Shown: positions 51,517 to 59,600 of the stretch, in pieces
How positions within the stretch are numbered: the stretch's first letter is position 1
Layout: the number at the start of each line of letters is the position of its first letter
From: Streptomyces caniscabiei
GTDB lineage: Bacteria; Actinomycetota; Actinomycetes; Streptomycetales; Streptomycetaceae
Direction of reading: 5' to 3'
Length of the DNA: 64,000 nt
Assembly: GCF_014930365.1 (NCBI RefSeq)
Contig: NZ_JABXWI010000011.1
Coordinates: 338,289 to 402,288, forward strand
The notes under the pieces: model-generated
Seen by the model: only the letters and a program-made list of their open reading frames with translations
Database searches by the model: none
What the model was told of the DNA's origin: nothing
Position numbers and translations under genes: made by a program

Positions 51517-52416
51517 GTGTCGGTTCTTGTTCTCCTCCTCTCCGTGGGCGCCGCCTGCTGTCTGGGCTTCGGCTTCGTCCTGCAGCAGCAGGCCGCGGCA
51601 CACGCCCCGCTGAGCGACTTCCTCTCGCCCCGCCTGCTGCTCGACCTCATCCGGGTGCCGCGCTGGCTCGGCGGCATCGGGCTGATGGTGTGCGGCATGG
51701 CGCTCGGGGCGGTCGCGCTCGGTCAGGGCGAGATCACCCTCGTCGAGCCGCTCCTCGCCACGAACCTGCTCTTCGCCCTGGTCCTGTCCCGGCGGCAGAC
51801 CCGGCAGCCGCTGGGCCGCCAGGGCTGGGCGGGTCTGCTGCTGCTCGCGGGCGGTGTCACCGCGTTCATCGTCGCCGGGCGGCCGGAGGGCGGGGCGGCG
51901 GTCGGCGGGCCGTTCCGGCAGTGGCTGATCATCGGCGTGATGGTGGGGCTCGCGCTGCTGCTCACGGCGTACGCGAAGCGGTCGCGGATGGGCGCCGCGC
52001 CGGTGCTGCTGGCGGTGGCCGCCGGGCTGCTGTACGGCGTGCAGGACGCGCTCACGCGGGTCAGCGGGCAGTTGTTCGCGGAGACGGGCTGGGGCGGGCT
52101 GTTCACCTCGTGGCAGCCGTACGGGGTCGCCGCGCTCGGCGTGACCGGCCTGGTGCTGGTGCAGAGCGCGTTCGAGACGGGGCCGCTGCGGATGTCCCTG
52201 CCGGCGCTCACGGCGGCGCAGCCGCTGGCGGGGATCGCGTGCGGGGTGGGGTTCCTGGGTGACCGGCTGCGGATGGACGCGGGGGCGCTCGCGTGGGAGG
52301 GCGTTGGGTTGGCGGGGGTCGTGGTGGGCGTGGTGCTGCTCGGGATGCATCCGGCCATGCCGTGCGGCTCCGCCGGGGGTGGGCGGGTGAGGGAGCTGCA
52401 GCGGGGCGCCCGGTAA
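51517..52416 (+). CDS. DMT-superfamily (EamA-like) transporter
   Basis: A 299-residue membrane protein with about nine to ten hydrophobic segments (for example SVLVLLLSVGAACCLGFGFVLQ, WAGLLLLAGGVTAFIVAG, WLIIGVMVGLALLLTAYA). The pattern fits small drug/metabolite transporters of the EamA/DMT type. The substrate is unknown. The GTG at 51517 has CGAGGT upstream. It is followed by a palindromic pair of dispersed repeats. Confidence 0.85.
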   Translation: MSVLVLLLSVGAACCLGFGFVLQQQAAAHAPLSDFLSPRLLLDLIRVPRWLGGIGLMVCGMALGAVALGQGEITLVEPLLATNLLFALVLSRRQTRQPLGRQGWAGLLLLAGGVTAFIVAGRPEGGAAVGGPFRQWLIIGVMVGLALLLTAYAKRSRMGAAPVLLAVAAGLLYGVQDALTRVSGQLFAETGWGGLFTSWQPYGVAALGVTGLVLVQSAFETGPLRMSLPALTAAQPLAGIACGVGFLGDRLRMDAGALAWEGVGLAGVVVGVVLLGMHPAMPCGSAGGGRVRELQRGAR

Positions 52417-52460
52417 CTCGGGGGTGCGGGTGTGTCGGCGACTGCGGCTGAGTGGGGGTC

Positions 52461-52585
52461 CTCGCGCAGTTCCCCGCGCCCCTGAAAGCTTCAGGCCCCT
52501 GCGGGCCTGAAAGACCACGGCCCTGCGGGCCTGGAAAGCATGGGGCGCAGCCCCTGCTTTTCAGGGGCGCGGGGAACTGCGCGAG
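52461..52585. repeat. Inverted pair of 20-bp dispersed repeats (copies 5 and 6)
   Basis: The forward core is at 52464-52483 and the reverse core at 52563-52582, flanked by complementary CTCG/CGAG and CTGAA/TTCAG bases. Together they can form a long hairpin between the DMT transporter and the NUDIX gene. Inner arms contain further GGCCTGAAAG-type repeats. Confidence 0.85.
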
Positions 52586-52644
52586 AAGCCCCACCGGGCC
52601 GGCAGCCGAGAACGCGCCGCCCCACCCCCTGCTTGGATGGGGGC

Positions 52645-53175
52645 ATGAGCGCCGACGAGATCCTTGACATCGTGGATGAGGACGACCAGGTCATCGGGCA
52701 GGCACCGCGCGGGGAGGTGTACGCCCGGGGTCTGCGGCACCGGGTCGTGTTCGTGCTGGCCAGGGACGGCGAGGGGCGGATCTTCGTGCATCGGCGCACG
52801 GCGACGAAGCTGACCTTCCCGTCGCTGTACGACATGTTCGTGGGCGGCGTCGTCGGCGCGGGCGAGTCCTACGACGACGCCGCGCTGCGCGAGGCCGAGG
52901 AGGAGCTGGGGGTGACGGGGCTGCCGCGCCCCACCCCGCTGTTCACGTTCCTCTACGAGGACGGAGCTGGGTCCGGCTGGTGGTCGGCCGTGTACGAGGT
53001 CCGCTGCGAGTCGCCGGTCAGCCCGCAGGTCGCGGAGGTCGCCTGGCACGACTTCCTCACGGAGGACGAGGTGGAGCGGCGGCTGGGCGAGTGGCCGTGG
53101 GTGCCGGACGGGACAGCGGCGTACGAGCGGTGGAAGCAGCACAGGGGCGGCGGAGGCTTCGAAGCCGACCGGTAG
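52645..53175 (+). CDS. NUDIX hydrolase
   Basis: A 176-residue protein with the Nudix box GGVVGAGESYDDAALREAEE (then ELG) near residues 70-92, matching G-x5-E-x7-REUxEExGU. The N terminus (ILDIVDEDDQVIGQAPRGEVYARGLRHR) resembles the isopentenyl-diphosphate isomerase / YfcD branch, but true isomerase residues cannot be confirmed, so the substrate is open. The ATG at 52645 follows GGGGG, and TTGGAT 6 nt before might be a -10 box of a leaderless message. The stop overlaps the promoter of the next gene. Confidence 0.88.
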   Translation: MSADEILDIVDEDDQVIGQAPRGEVYARGLRHRVVFVLARDGEGRIFVHRRTATKLTFPSLYDMFVGGVVGAGESYDDAALREAEEELGVTGLPRPTPLFTFLYEDGAGSGWWSAVYEVRCESPVSPQVAEVAWHDFLTEDEVERRLGEWPWVPDGTAAYERWKQHRGGGGFEADR

Positions 53176-53185
53176 TGTCCTACAT

Positions 53186-53578
53186 GTGATCGAATTTGCA
53201 CGGAACGTCCGGCTCTGGTTCGTCCCCGAGGACGTCCGCAAGGACGGCGGAACCCCGGACTACCGCTTCTCCCTGGCCAACGAGCGGACGTTCCTGGCCT
53301 GGCTGCGCACCTCGCTCGCGCTCATCGGCGGCGGCTTCGCGGTGGACCAGTTCCTGCCCGACCTGCGCTGGGGCTGGCGGGTGGGACTCGCGCTCGCCCT
53401 GCTGGCCGCAGGGGTGCTGTGTGCGCTGCGGGCGGTCAACCACTGGGTGCGCTGCGAGCGGGCGATGCGGCGCGGGGAGGACCTGCCGGTCTCGCGCTTC
53501 CCGGCGCTGCTCGGCGTCGTCGTCGCCGTGGTCGCCGTGGCGATGGTCGCCGTCGTCCTGCTCGGATGGGAGGGGTGA
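53186..53578 (+). CDS. DUF202 membrane protein (YidH-like)
   Basis: A 130-residue protein with three membrane segments. The DUF202 hallmark LANERTFLAWLRTSLALIG is near residue 31. Function unknown. The GTG at 53186 follows TAGTGT (53173-53178) by 7 nt with no Shine-Dalgarno, so the mRNA is probably leaderless; the -10 box overlaps the NUDIX stop codon. Its own stop overlaps the next gene (GTGA). Confidence 0.88.
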   Translation: MIEFARNVRLWFVPEDVRKDGGTPDYRFSLANERTFLAWLRTSLALIGGGFAVDQFLPDLRWGWRVGLALALLAAGVLCALRAVNHWVRCERAMRRGEDLPVSRFPALLGVVVAVVAVAMVAVVLLGWEG

Positions 53579-53907
53579 GCACGCCGTCCGCTCCCCCGGC
53601 GTCCCCCGACCGCGATCCCGGGCTCCAGCCCGAGCGCACCCGGCTCGCCTGGCGCCGTACGACCCTCACGGGAGCCGTGATCGCCGTACTGGCGGCGAAG
53701 TCCGCGCTGCACGGTGGACCGTCCACGGGCGGCGTACTGGCGGCGGCCCTGTGCGCGGTGCTGTGGCTGGGCCTCCTGGCGCTGGCCCACCGCCGTATCG
53801 CCGCCCTGGCCGCCGCCCGGCCGCCCGTCCTCGCGCCCCCGGCCGCCACGACGGCCGTCCTGTGCGTGATCGCCCTCGCGGTGTGCGGCACGGCGCTGGT
53901 GTTCTGA
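53575..53907 (+). CDS. Second DUF202 membrane protein
   Basis: A 110-residue protein with about three hydrophobic segments. The shorter DUF202 motif LQPERTRLAWRRTTLTG is near residue 16. Coupled to the preceding DUF202 gene by a 4-bp overlap; ATG 53566 is an alternative start. The pairing suggests a hetero-oligomeric membrane protein. Function unknown. Confidence 0.85.
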   Translation: MSTPSAPPASPDRDPGLQPERTRLAWRRTTLTGAVIAVLAAKSALHGGPSTGGVLAAALCAVLWLGLLALAHRRIAALAAARPPVLAPPAATTAVLCVIALAVCGTALVF

Positions 53908-54009
53908 GGTGCAAGTCTTGGTGTGTGCATGGAGTTTCAGAAAGGAAGAATTGAGACTTCTGTGCCTAGCCTGGACAGGTCACCCCTCGTACCAGCGAAG
54001 GCGAGCACC

Positions 54010-54306
54010 ATGACCACCCTTCACCAGGAACACCCCGTCCACGACCACGACCACGGGCCGGCCTGCGGGCACACCGCCGTGGCGCACGGGGACCACACGG
54101 ACTACGCGCACGACGGGCATCTGCACCGTGAGCACTCCGGGCACTGGGACGAGTGCGAGCCGAGCGGGCACGCGTCGCACGAGGGGCACTCCCACGAGCA
54201 CGGCGAGGACTGCGGGCACCAGGCGGTCACACACGGGGACCATGTGGACTACGTGCACGACGGACACCGGCACGCCGCCCACGACGGGCACTGGGACGAC
54301 CACTGA
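54010..54306 (+). CDS. Histidine-rich putative metal-binding protein with internal duplication
   Basis: A 98-residue protein of which about a quarter is His. Two similar halves each contain CGHxAVxHGDHxDYxHDGHxH and end GHWDE or GHWDDH. Four Cys are present in ACGH, ECEPS and DCGH. No signal or membrane segment is seen, so it is probably cytosolic. Metal binding (Zn, Ni, Cu or Co) is inferred from composition; a chaperone or buffer role is possible. The ATG at 54010 has GAAGG upstream. An MBL-fold hydrolase follows 99 bp downstream. Confidence 0.75.
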   Translation: MTTLHQEHPVHDHDHGPACGHTAVAHGDHTDYAHDGHLHREHSGHWDECEPSGHASHEGHSHEHGEDCGHQAVTHGDHVDYVHDGHRHAAHDGHWDDH

Positions 54307-54405
54307 CCCACGCCGTCGCCGCACCCCGGATTCCACCGGATCGTCACCGACTGGCAGGCTCTGACCGGCAGTTGGCGACGATCCGGGGGGATGAAGGGAA
54401 TCACT

Positions 54406-55317
54406 ATGACCGCGGAAGAGCCGTACACCGTCGAGCTCGCGAGTGACGTGTACGCCTATGTGCAGCCGGACGGCGGATGGTGTCTGAACAACTCGGGTTT
54501 CGTCAGTGACGGCACCTCCACCCTGCTCGTGGACACGGCGGCGACGGAGCGCCGGACCCGGGCCCTGGCCGCCGCGCTCGACGCGACCGGCGTCCCGAGG
54601 CCCCGTCTCCTGGTCAACACCCACCACCACGGGGACCACACCTACGGCAACGGCTTCTTCACGCCGGCCGCCACCCTCGTCTCGCACGCGGCCTGCCGCC
54701 GCGAGGCCCTCGCCAGCGGGCAGCACCTGCATCTGCTGTGGCCGCAGACCGACTTCGGCGACGTGGGCATCGAGGGCGCGGACCTGACGTACGAGGACCG
54801 GGTGACGCTGCACGTCGGCGACATCGAGGCCCAGGTCATCCACCCCGGTGTCTCGCACACCGTCGGCGACTCGGTGGTGTGGCTGCCGCACCGCCGGGTG
54901 CTGTTCGCGGGGGACCTGGTCTTCGAGGGCGGGACGCCGTTCTTCCTCATGGGGTCGCTGAGCGGTTCGCTGCGGGCGCTGGCGATGCTGCGCGAGCTGG
55001 GCGCCGAGACCGTCGTACCGGGGCACGGGCCCGTGACCGACCCGTCGGCGTTCGACAGGGCCGAGCGGTACATGCGGTTCGTGGCCGAGGTCGCCGAGAA
55101 GTCGCACGCGGCGGGGCTCACGCCGCTGGAGGCCGCCCGGAACACGGATCTCGGGGAGTACGCCGCACTGCCGGAGAGCGAGCGGCTGGTGGCGAACCTG
55201 CGGCGGGCGTACGCCGAGCTGGACGGGGAGCCTGAGGGCGAGGGCGTCGACCCGTTCGCCGGGTTCATGGACATGGCGACCCTGAACGGCGGGGAGATGA
55301 TGACCTGCCACGCCTGA
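54406..55317 (+). CDS. MBL-fold metallo-hydrolase
   Basis: A 303-residue protein with the beta-lactamase fold. The metal site is HHHGDHTYGN near residue 72 (HxHxDH form THHHGDH), the later His in GVSHTVGD, the bridging Asp in VLFAGDLVFEGG and the last His in VPGHGPV. The substrate is unknown; the group includes dioxygenase-like and quorum-quenching hydrolases. The ATG at 54406 has AAGGGA at 6 nt; ATG 54391 is in frame but lacks a site. A strong hairpin follows. Confidence 0.88.
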   Translation: MTAEEPYTVELASDVYAYVQPDGGWCLNNSGFVSDGTSTLLVDTAATERRTRALAAALDATGVPRPRLLVNTHHHGDHTYGNGFFTPAATLVSHAACRREALASGQHLHLLWPQTDFGDVGIEGADLTYEDRVTLHVGDIEAQVIHPGVSHTVGDSVVWLPHRRVLFAGDLVFEGGTPFFLMGSLSGSLRALAMLRELGAETVVPGHGPVTDPSAFDRAERYMRFVAEVAEKSHAAGLTPLEAARNTDLGEYAALPESERLVANLRRAYAELDGEPEGEGVDPFAGFMDMATLNGGEMMTCHA

Positions 55318-55365
55318 CGGCCCGCCCGGCGGTACGCGTCACGGCGCGTGTGCCGGGGTGCGTCG

Positions 55366-55393
55366 GATCCGGCCGCTCCCGAGCGGCCGGATC
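55366..55393 (+). terminator. Terminator after the MBL hydrolase
   Basis: A perfect 12-bp stem (arms 55366-55377 and 55382-55393) with a 4-nt loop, 49 bp past the stop. Confidence 0.85.
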
Positions 55394-55435
55394 GCGTGGA
55401 GACGCCGATCACTTTCGTGTGGCCCACTGGACGAC

Positions 55436-55453
55436 ATACCGACCGGTCGGCAT
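55436..55453. promoter_or_regulatory. TetR-type operator before the phosphotransferase/acyl-CoA dehydrogenase operon
   Basis: ATACCGACCGGTCGGCAT is palindromic with a single mismatched pair, centred on CCGACCGGTCGG. A TGGACG box (55428-55433) and CATCAT (55451-55456) flank it, so it would sit in the promoter spacer. It shares ACCGGTCGGTATGTC (reverse complement) with the site before the SDR gene (59554-59568). Confidence 0.7.
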
Positions 55454-55498
55454 CATGAGACGGGTCCCGGTAGAACGCGTTCGCGTGTAGGAGCGATG

Positions 55499-56545
55499 AT
55501 GCACCCAGACCACCCGCCAGGTCTCGACCCCGACCGGCTCCGTGCCCTGCTCGACGCCGAGCGGCCCGGACTCGTGGGCGGCCCGCTCACCGGCCGGCTG
55601 ATCGAGGGCGGGCGGTCGAACCTGACCTACGAGGTCACGGACGGCACCGCGAAGTGGGTCGTACGGCGGCCGCCGCTGGGCCATGTGCTGGCGACCGCGC
55701 ACGACATGAAGCGGGAGCACCGCGTGATCAGCGCGCTGCACCCGACGGATGTGCCGGTGCCCCGTCCCGTGCTGCTGTGTGAGGACGAGGACGTGCTCGG
55801 CGCGCCCTTCTACGTCATGGACTTCGTCGAGGGCACCCCGTACCGCACCGCCGAACAGCTGGCCCCGCTCGGTCCGGAGCGCACCCGGGCCGCCGTGCTG
55901 GGCCTGGTCGACACCCTCGTCGAACTGCACGCGGTGGACCCGGCCGAGGTGGGCCTCGCCGACTTCGGGCGCCCCGAGGGCTTCCTGGACCGCCAACTGC
56001 GGCGCTGGGGGAAGCAGTTGGACGCGTCCCGCAACCGCGAGCTGGCCGGCATCGACGAACTCCACGCGACGCTGGGCCGCCGGCTCCCCCACTCCCCCGC
56101 GGCGACGGTCATCCACGGCGACTACCGCCTCGACAACGTGCTGCTCGGCGAGGACGACGCGATCAAGGCCATCCTCGACTGGGAGATGTCCACGCTCGGT
56201 GATCCGCTCACCGACCTGGGCCTGCTGGTGATGTACAGCGTGCCGCTGGCCACGCCCGACTCCCCCGTCTCGACGACCGCGACGGCCGCCGGGCACCCGG
56301 ATCCGGCCGAGATCGTCGAGCGGTACGCGGCGCGCTCGGGCCGCGACGTCTCCGCGGTGTCCTGGTACACGGCGTTCGCGTGGTTCAAGCTCGCCGTGAT
56401 CCTGGAGGGCATCCACTACCGGTACACCCTCGGCCAGACGGTCGGCCGCGGCTTCGACCGCATCGGCGACCTGGTCCCCGTCTTCATCGAACACGGCCTG
56501 ACGACTCTTCGTACCGGCTCCGGTTCCGGCTCCCAGGAGGGCTGA
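55499..56545 (+). CDS. Phosphotransferase (APH-like, ACAD10/11-type) protein
   Basis: A 348-residue kinase-like protein of the APH family. The N-lobe Lys is in KWVVRRPPLGH near residue 45, the catalytic loop is VIHGDYRLDNVLLG near residue 205 and the metal motif is ILDWEMSTLGDPLTDLG near residue 224. Fusions of this domain with acyl-CoA dehydrogenases occur in ACAD10/11, where it phosphorylates 4-hydroxyacyl-CoA. Here the two are separate neighbouring genes, which supports a role in hydroxy-fatty-acid breakdown. ATG 55499 is preferred over 55496 for spacing from AGGAG. The acyl-CoA dehydrogenase begins 5 bp after its stop. Confidence 0.9.
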   Translation: MHPDHPPGLDPDRLRALLDAERPGLVGGPLTGRLIEGGRSNLTYEVTDGTAKWVVRRPPLGHVLATAHDMKREHRVISALHPTDVPVPRPVLLCEDEDVLGAPFYVMDFVEGTPYRTAEQLAPLGPERTRAAVLGLVDTLVELHAVDPAEVGLADFGRPEGFLDRQLRRWGKQLDASRNRELAGIDELHATLGRRLPHSPAATVIHGDYRLDNVLLGEDDAIKAILDWEMSTLGDPLTDLGLLVMYSVPLATPDSPVSTTATAAGHPDPAEIVERYAARSGRDVSAVSWYTAFAWFKLAVILEGIHYRYTLGQTVGRGFDRIGDLVPVFIEHGLTTLRTGSGSGSQEG

Positions 56546-56550
56546 TCCCC

Positions 56551-57765
56551 ATGGATTTCGCATTCGACGCGCGTACGGAGGAGCTGCGTACCAAGCTCCT
56601 CGCCTTCATGGACGAGCACGTGTACCCGGCGGAGGCCGTGGCCGAGGAGCAGCGGGCCGAGCTGGACTCGCCGTGGGACACGCCGGCCGTGGTGGAGGAG
56701 CTGAAGGCCGAGGCCCGCAGGCAGGGCCTGTGGAACCTCTTCCTGCCCGACTCCGAGTACGGCGCGGGCCTCACCAACCTCCAGTACGCCCCGCTCGCCG
56801 AGATCACCGGCCGGTCCCCGCAGCTGGCGCCGACCGCGCTGAACTGCGCCGCGCCCGACACGGGCAACATGGAGGTGCTGAGCCAGTTCGGCGACGAGGC
56901 GCAGAAGAAGCAGTGGCTGGAGCCGTTGCTCGCCGGTGAGATCCGGTCGGCGTTCGCGATGACCGAGCCGGAGGTCGCCTCCTCGGACGCCACCAACATC
57001 ACCACGCTGATCGAGCGCGACGGCGACGACTACGTCGTCACGGGACGCAAGTGGTACATCTCCGGGGCCATGAACCCCGACTGCCGGATCTTCATCGTGA
57101 TGGGCAAGACGGACCCGGACGGGGCCGACATCCGCCGTCAGCAGTCGATGATCCTGGTGCCGCGTGACACCCCGGGCGTCACCGTGAAGCGGGCGATGCG
57201 GGTCTTCGGGTACGAGGACCACTACCACGGCGGTCACGCCGAGGTGATCTTCGAGGGCGCGCGGGTGCCGGCGTCGAACCTGATCGGCGAGGAGGGCGGC
57301 GGGTTCGCCATCGCGCAGGCGCGGCTGGGTCCCGGGCGCATCCACCACTGCATGCGGCTCATCGGGATGGCCGAGCGGGCGATCGAGCTGATGTGCCGGC
57401 GGGCGGTGGCGCGGGAGGCCTTCGGCAAGGCGCTGGCGCAGCAGGGGGTCGTGCACAACTGGATCGCCGACGCGCGGGTGGCCGTCGAGCAGCTGCGGCT
57501 GCTGGTGCTGAAGACGGCCTGGATGATGGACACGGTGGGCAACAGGGGGGCGCACACGGAGATCCAGGCGATCAAGATCGCCACGCCCCGGACGGTCGTG
57601 GACATCATCGACCGGGCGATCCAGCTGTACGGCGCGGGGGGTGTCAGTCAGGACTTCCCGCTGGCGGAGCTGTACGCGGGGGCGCGGACGCTGATGATCG
57701 CGGACGGGCCTGATGAGGTGCATCAGCGGTCGTTGGCTCGGCGGGAGCTGAAGCGGTACGTGTGA
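56551..57765 (+). CDS. Acyl-CoA dehydrogenase (ACAD10/11-like)
   Basis: FAD-dependent alpha,beta-dehydrogenation of an acyl-CoA. The 404-residue product has the family segments FAMTEPEVASSDATNI near residue 134, the FAD region DYVVTGRKWYISGA near residue 158, and the C-terminal RTVVDIIDRAIQLYGAGGVSQDFPLAELY. There is no Glu catalytic base that I can place with certainty. The ATG at 56551 has AGGAGG upstream and 5 bp from the previous stop. Together with the phosphotransferase it forms a two-gene operon behind a TetR operator; ends in a giant palindromic terminator. Confidence 0.92.
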   Translation: MDFAFDARTEELRTKLLAFMDEHVYPAEAVAEEQRAELDSPWDTPAVVEELKAEARRQGLWNLFLPDSEYGAGLTNLQYAPLAEITGRSPQLAPTALNCAAPDTGNMEVLSQFGDEAQKKQWLEPLLAGEIRSAFAMTEPEVASSDATNITTLIERDGDDYVVTGRKWYISGAMNPDCRIFIVMGKTDPDGADIRRQQSMILVPRDTPGVTVKRAMRVFGYEDHYHGGHAEVIFEGARVPASNLIGEEGGGFAIAQARLGPGRIHHCMRLIGMAERAIELMCRRAVAREAFGKALAQQGVVHNWIADARVAVEQLRLLVLKTAWMMDTVGNRGAHTEIQAIKIATPRTVVDIIDRAIQLYGAGGVSQDFPLAELYAGARTLMIADGPDEVHQRSLARRELKRYV

Positions 57766-57787
57766 GGCCGGGGCGCCTAGGGGGTGA

Positions 57788-57972
57788 GGGGTGCGGGTTC
57801 GTCGGCGGGTGCGGGTCCGGTGGGGCTTCTCGCGCAGTTCCCCGCGCCCCTGAAAAAGCAGGGGCTGCGCCCCGTGCTTTTTCGGCCCGAAGGGGCTGTA
57901 GGCCCTTGAGGGGCGCGGGGAACTGCGCGAGCAACCACGAACCACCCGCACCCGCCGACGAACCCGCACCCC
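57788..57972. repeat. Giant 185-bp palindrome with dispersed repeats (copies 7 and 8), bidirectional terminator
   Basis: The outer arms 57788-57816 and 57944-57972 are exactly complementary over 29 bp. The middle arms are the 20-bp core with flanks at 57829-57851 (forward) and 57909-57931 (reverse), complementary over 23 bp. The centre is a GAAAAAGCA/TGCTTTTTC stem (57852-57860 with 57875-57883). It fills the gap between the convergent acyl-CoA dehydrogenase and TetR genes. Confidence 0.92.
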
Positions 57973-57996
57973 CGAGCGTAATGCGCCCTACCGCCC

Positions 57997-58590
57997 CTAC
58001 GGTCGCAGTGCCCTCAGCAGCAGGTCCGCCAGGTGGTCCGCTACCTCCTGGGGGGTCATCGGGCCGTCGGGGCGGTACCACGTCGACAGGTGGTGGACCG
58101 AGCCGAAGTGGTAGTCGACGACCAGGTCCGCCGGAGTCGCCCTGGAGAAGACCCCGGCCTCCTGGCCCTCCTCCACCAGCGCGCGGAAGCGCTCGTGGTA
58201 GCGGCGGCGCTCCGCGCGGACCTGCTTGTTCTTCTCGGGGCTCAGGTGGTGCATCGAGCGGAAGAAGATCGACGCGTCGTCGAGGTTGTCGATGGTGGTG
58301 ACGACGACGTCCGCCGCGGCCCCCCGCAACCGCTCCTCCACCGGCGCGTCGGCCCCCGCGAACGCGTCCAGCCGCTCCTGCTGGATCCGCAGCACGCGCG
58401 CGTACACCTCGTGCAGCAGGTCGTCCTTGGAGCCGAAGTAGTGGTACAGCGCGCCCTTGGTGACCCCGGCCGCCTCGACGATCTCCTGCACGGAGGTGCG
58501 GTCGTACCCCCGCTCGGCGAAGAGCCGGGTGGCGGCGGCCAGCAGCCGCTGCGGGACGGGCGTACCGTCTCCGTCCGTCGTCCTGGGCAC
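57997..58590 (-). CDS. TetR-family regulator of the acyl-CoA dehydrogenase genes
   Basis: A 197-residue TetR regulator. The helix-turn-helix is in RLLAAATRLFAERGYDRTSV and VTKGALYHYFGSKDDLL (residues 13-60); the rest is an all-helical ligand pocket. It probably senses an acyl-CoA. It is downstream of the SDR gene on the same strand (140-bp gap), and operator copies precede the SDR gene and the phosphotransferase/acyl-CoA dehydrogenase operon. The GTG at 58590 has AGGTGG upstream. Confidence 0.9.
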   Translation of the reverse strand: MPRTTDGDGTPVPQRLLAAATRLFAERGYDRTSVQEIVEAAGVTKGALYHYFGSKDDLLHEVYARVLRIQQERLDAFAGADAPVEERLRGAAADVVVTTIDNLDDASIFFRSMHHLSPEKNKQVRAERRRYHERFRALVEEGQEAGVFSRATPADLVVDYHFGSVHHLSTWYRPDGPMTPQEVADHLADLLLRALRP

Positions 58591-58730
58591 TGCCGCCACC
58601 TGCCTTCCGAGGTTCTGTTGTCGCCTACTGGTCGTCCGTCCCGCCTCGATCGGTTCCCGATCGGGCGGAATCGGGCGCTCCCGCCGGAGGATCATCCCAT
58701 TCTCCGGCGCCCGTGCGGCGGGCAGGGCGG

Positions 58731-59498
58731 TCAGCCCGTCGTCTCCCACTTCTGCTGGATGTGGTTCATGTTGGTCAGCCAGCGGTCCGGATCGGCGGCC
58801 CGGGCCTGGTAGTAACCGGCCACCTCGGGGTGCGGCAGGATCAGGAAGCGGTCTTTCTCGATGCCCTCGAAGAGCGCGTCGGCCACGTCCTCCGGCTCGA
58901 TCGCGGTCGGCGCGAGCACCAGGTCGCCCGCGCTGCCGGAGGCCGTCAGCATGTCGGTGCGCACCCCCTGCGGGCAGATCGCGTGCACCTTGACGCCCCG
59001 GTGGCGGTAGGTGAGCGAGAGCCACTCGGCGAAGGCGTACGCCCCGTGCTTGGTGACGCTGTAGGGCGCCGCGCCGATCATCGTCAGCAGGCCGGCCGCC
59101 GAGACCGTCGACACGAATCGCCCGCCGCCGCGCTCCAGCCACGCGGGCAGCAGCTCGTGGGCCGCCCGGACGTGCGCCATCACGTTGACGTCCCAGGCGA
59201 GCGCCCACACCTTCTCGTCGGCGGCCTCGGTCCCCCCGGAGGCCAGTCCGGCGTTCGCGCAGTAGACGTCCACGGTCCCACCGAGCGCGTCACGCGCCTG
59301 AGGAACGATCGTCGAGGCGTCCCCGGGCACCGCGATCCCGCCGATCTCGTCGGCCACGGCCTTCGCCCGGTCCGCGTCGAGGTCGTTCACGACGACCCGG
59401 GCCCCCTCGGCCGCGAACCGCCGCGCCAGGGCGGCCCCGATCCCGCCACCGGCTCCCGTGACGACCACACCCGCACCCGCACCCTGTACGTCTCCCAC
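58731..59498 (-). CDS. SDR-family oxidoreductase
   Basis: NAD(P)-dependent short-chain dehydrogenase of 255 residues. The cofactor motif is VVVTGAGGGIGAALARRF near residue 11, the structural motif is YCANAG, and the catalytic Ser and Tyr-x-x-x-Lys are in TVSAAGLL and YSVTKHG near residue 153. It may act on the same acyl or hydroxy substrates as the acyl-CoA dehydrogenase operon, given the shared operator. The GTG at 59498 is preceded by an excellent GAAGGAGA; upstream in-frame sequence is not used. Confidence 0.9.
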   Translation of the reverse strand: MGDVQGAGAGVVVTGAGGGIGAALARRFAAEGARVVVNDLDADRAKAVADEIGGIAVPGDASTIVPQARDALGGTVDVYCANAGLASGGTEAADEKVWALAWDVNVMAHVRAAHELLPAWLERGGGRFVSTVSAAGLLTMIGAAPYSVTKHGAYAFAEWLSLTYRHRGVKVHAICPQGVRTDMLTASGSAGDLVLAPTAIEPEDVADALFEGIEKDRFLILPHPEVAGYYQARAADPDRWLTNMNHIQQKWETTG

Positions 59499-59547
59499 GA
59501 TCGGTCTCCTTCGACGCGACACATCAGCAACGCCCACCAAGGGGCCC

Positions 59548-59565
59548 AGACTAACCGGTCGGTAT
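59548..59565. promoter_or_regulatory. TetR-type operator before the SDR-TetR operon
   Basis: AGACTAACCGGTCGGTAT shares the right half CCGGTCGGTATGTC with the site at 55436-55453 (reverse complement). On the minus strand TAGTCT (59553-59548), a good -10 box, overlaps it, so binding would repress the SDR-TetR genes. Confidence 0.6.
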
Positions 59566-59600
59566 GTCTCGGAGAAAGGGTGCCACCAACCCCGCCCCAA

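Noticed and set aside
54010..54306. Nickel/zinc transporter or urease accessory protein
   Set aside because: It is His-rich but lacks a GTPase or transport domain, so only metal binding is claimed.
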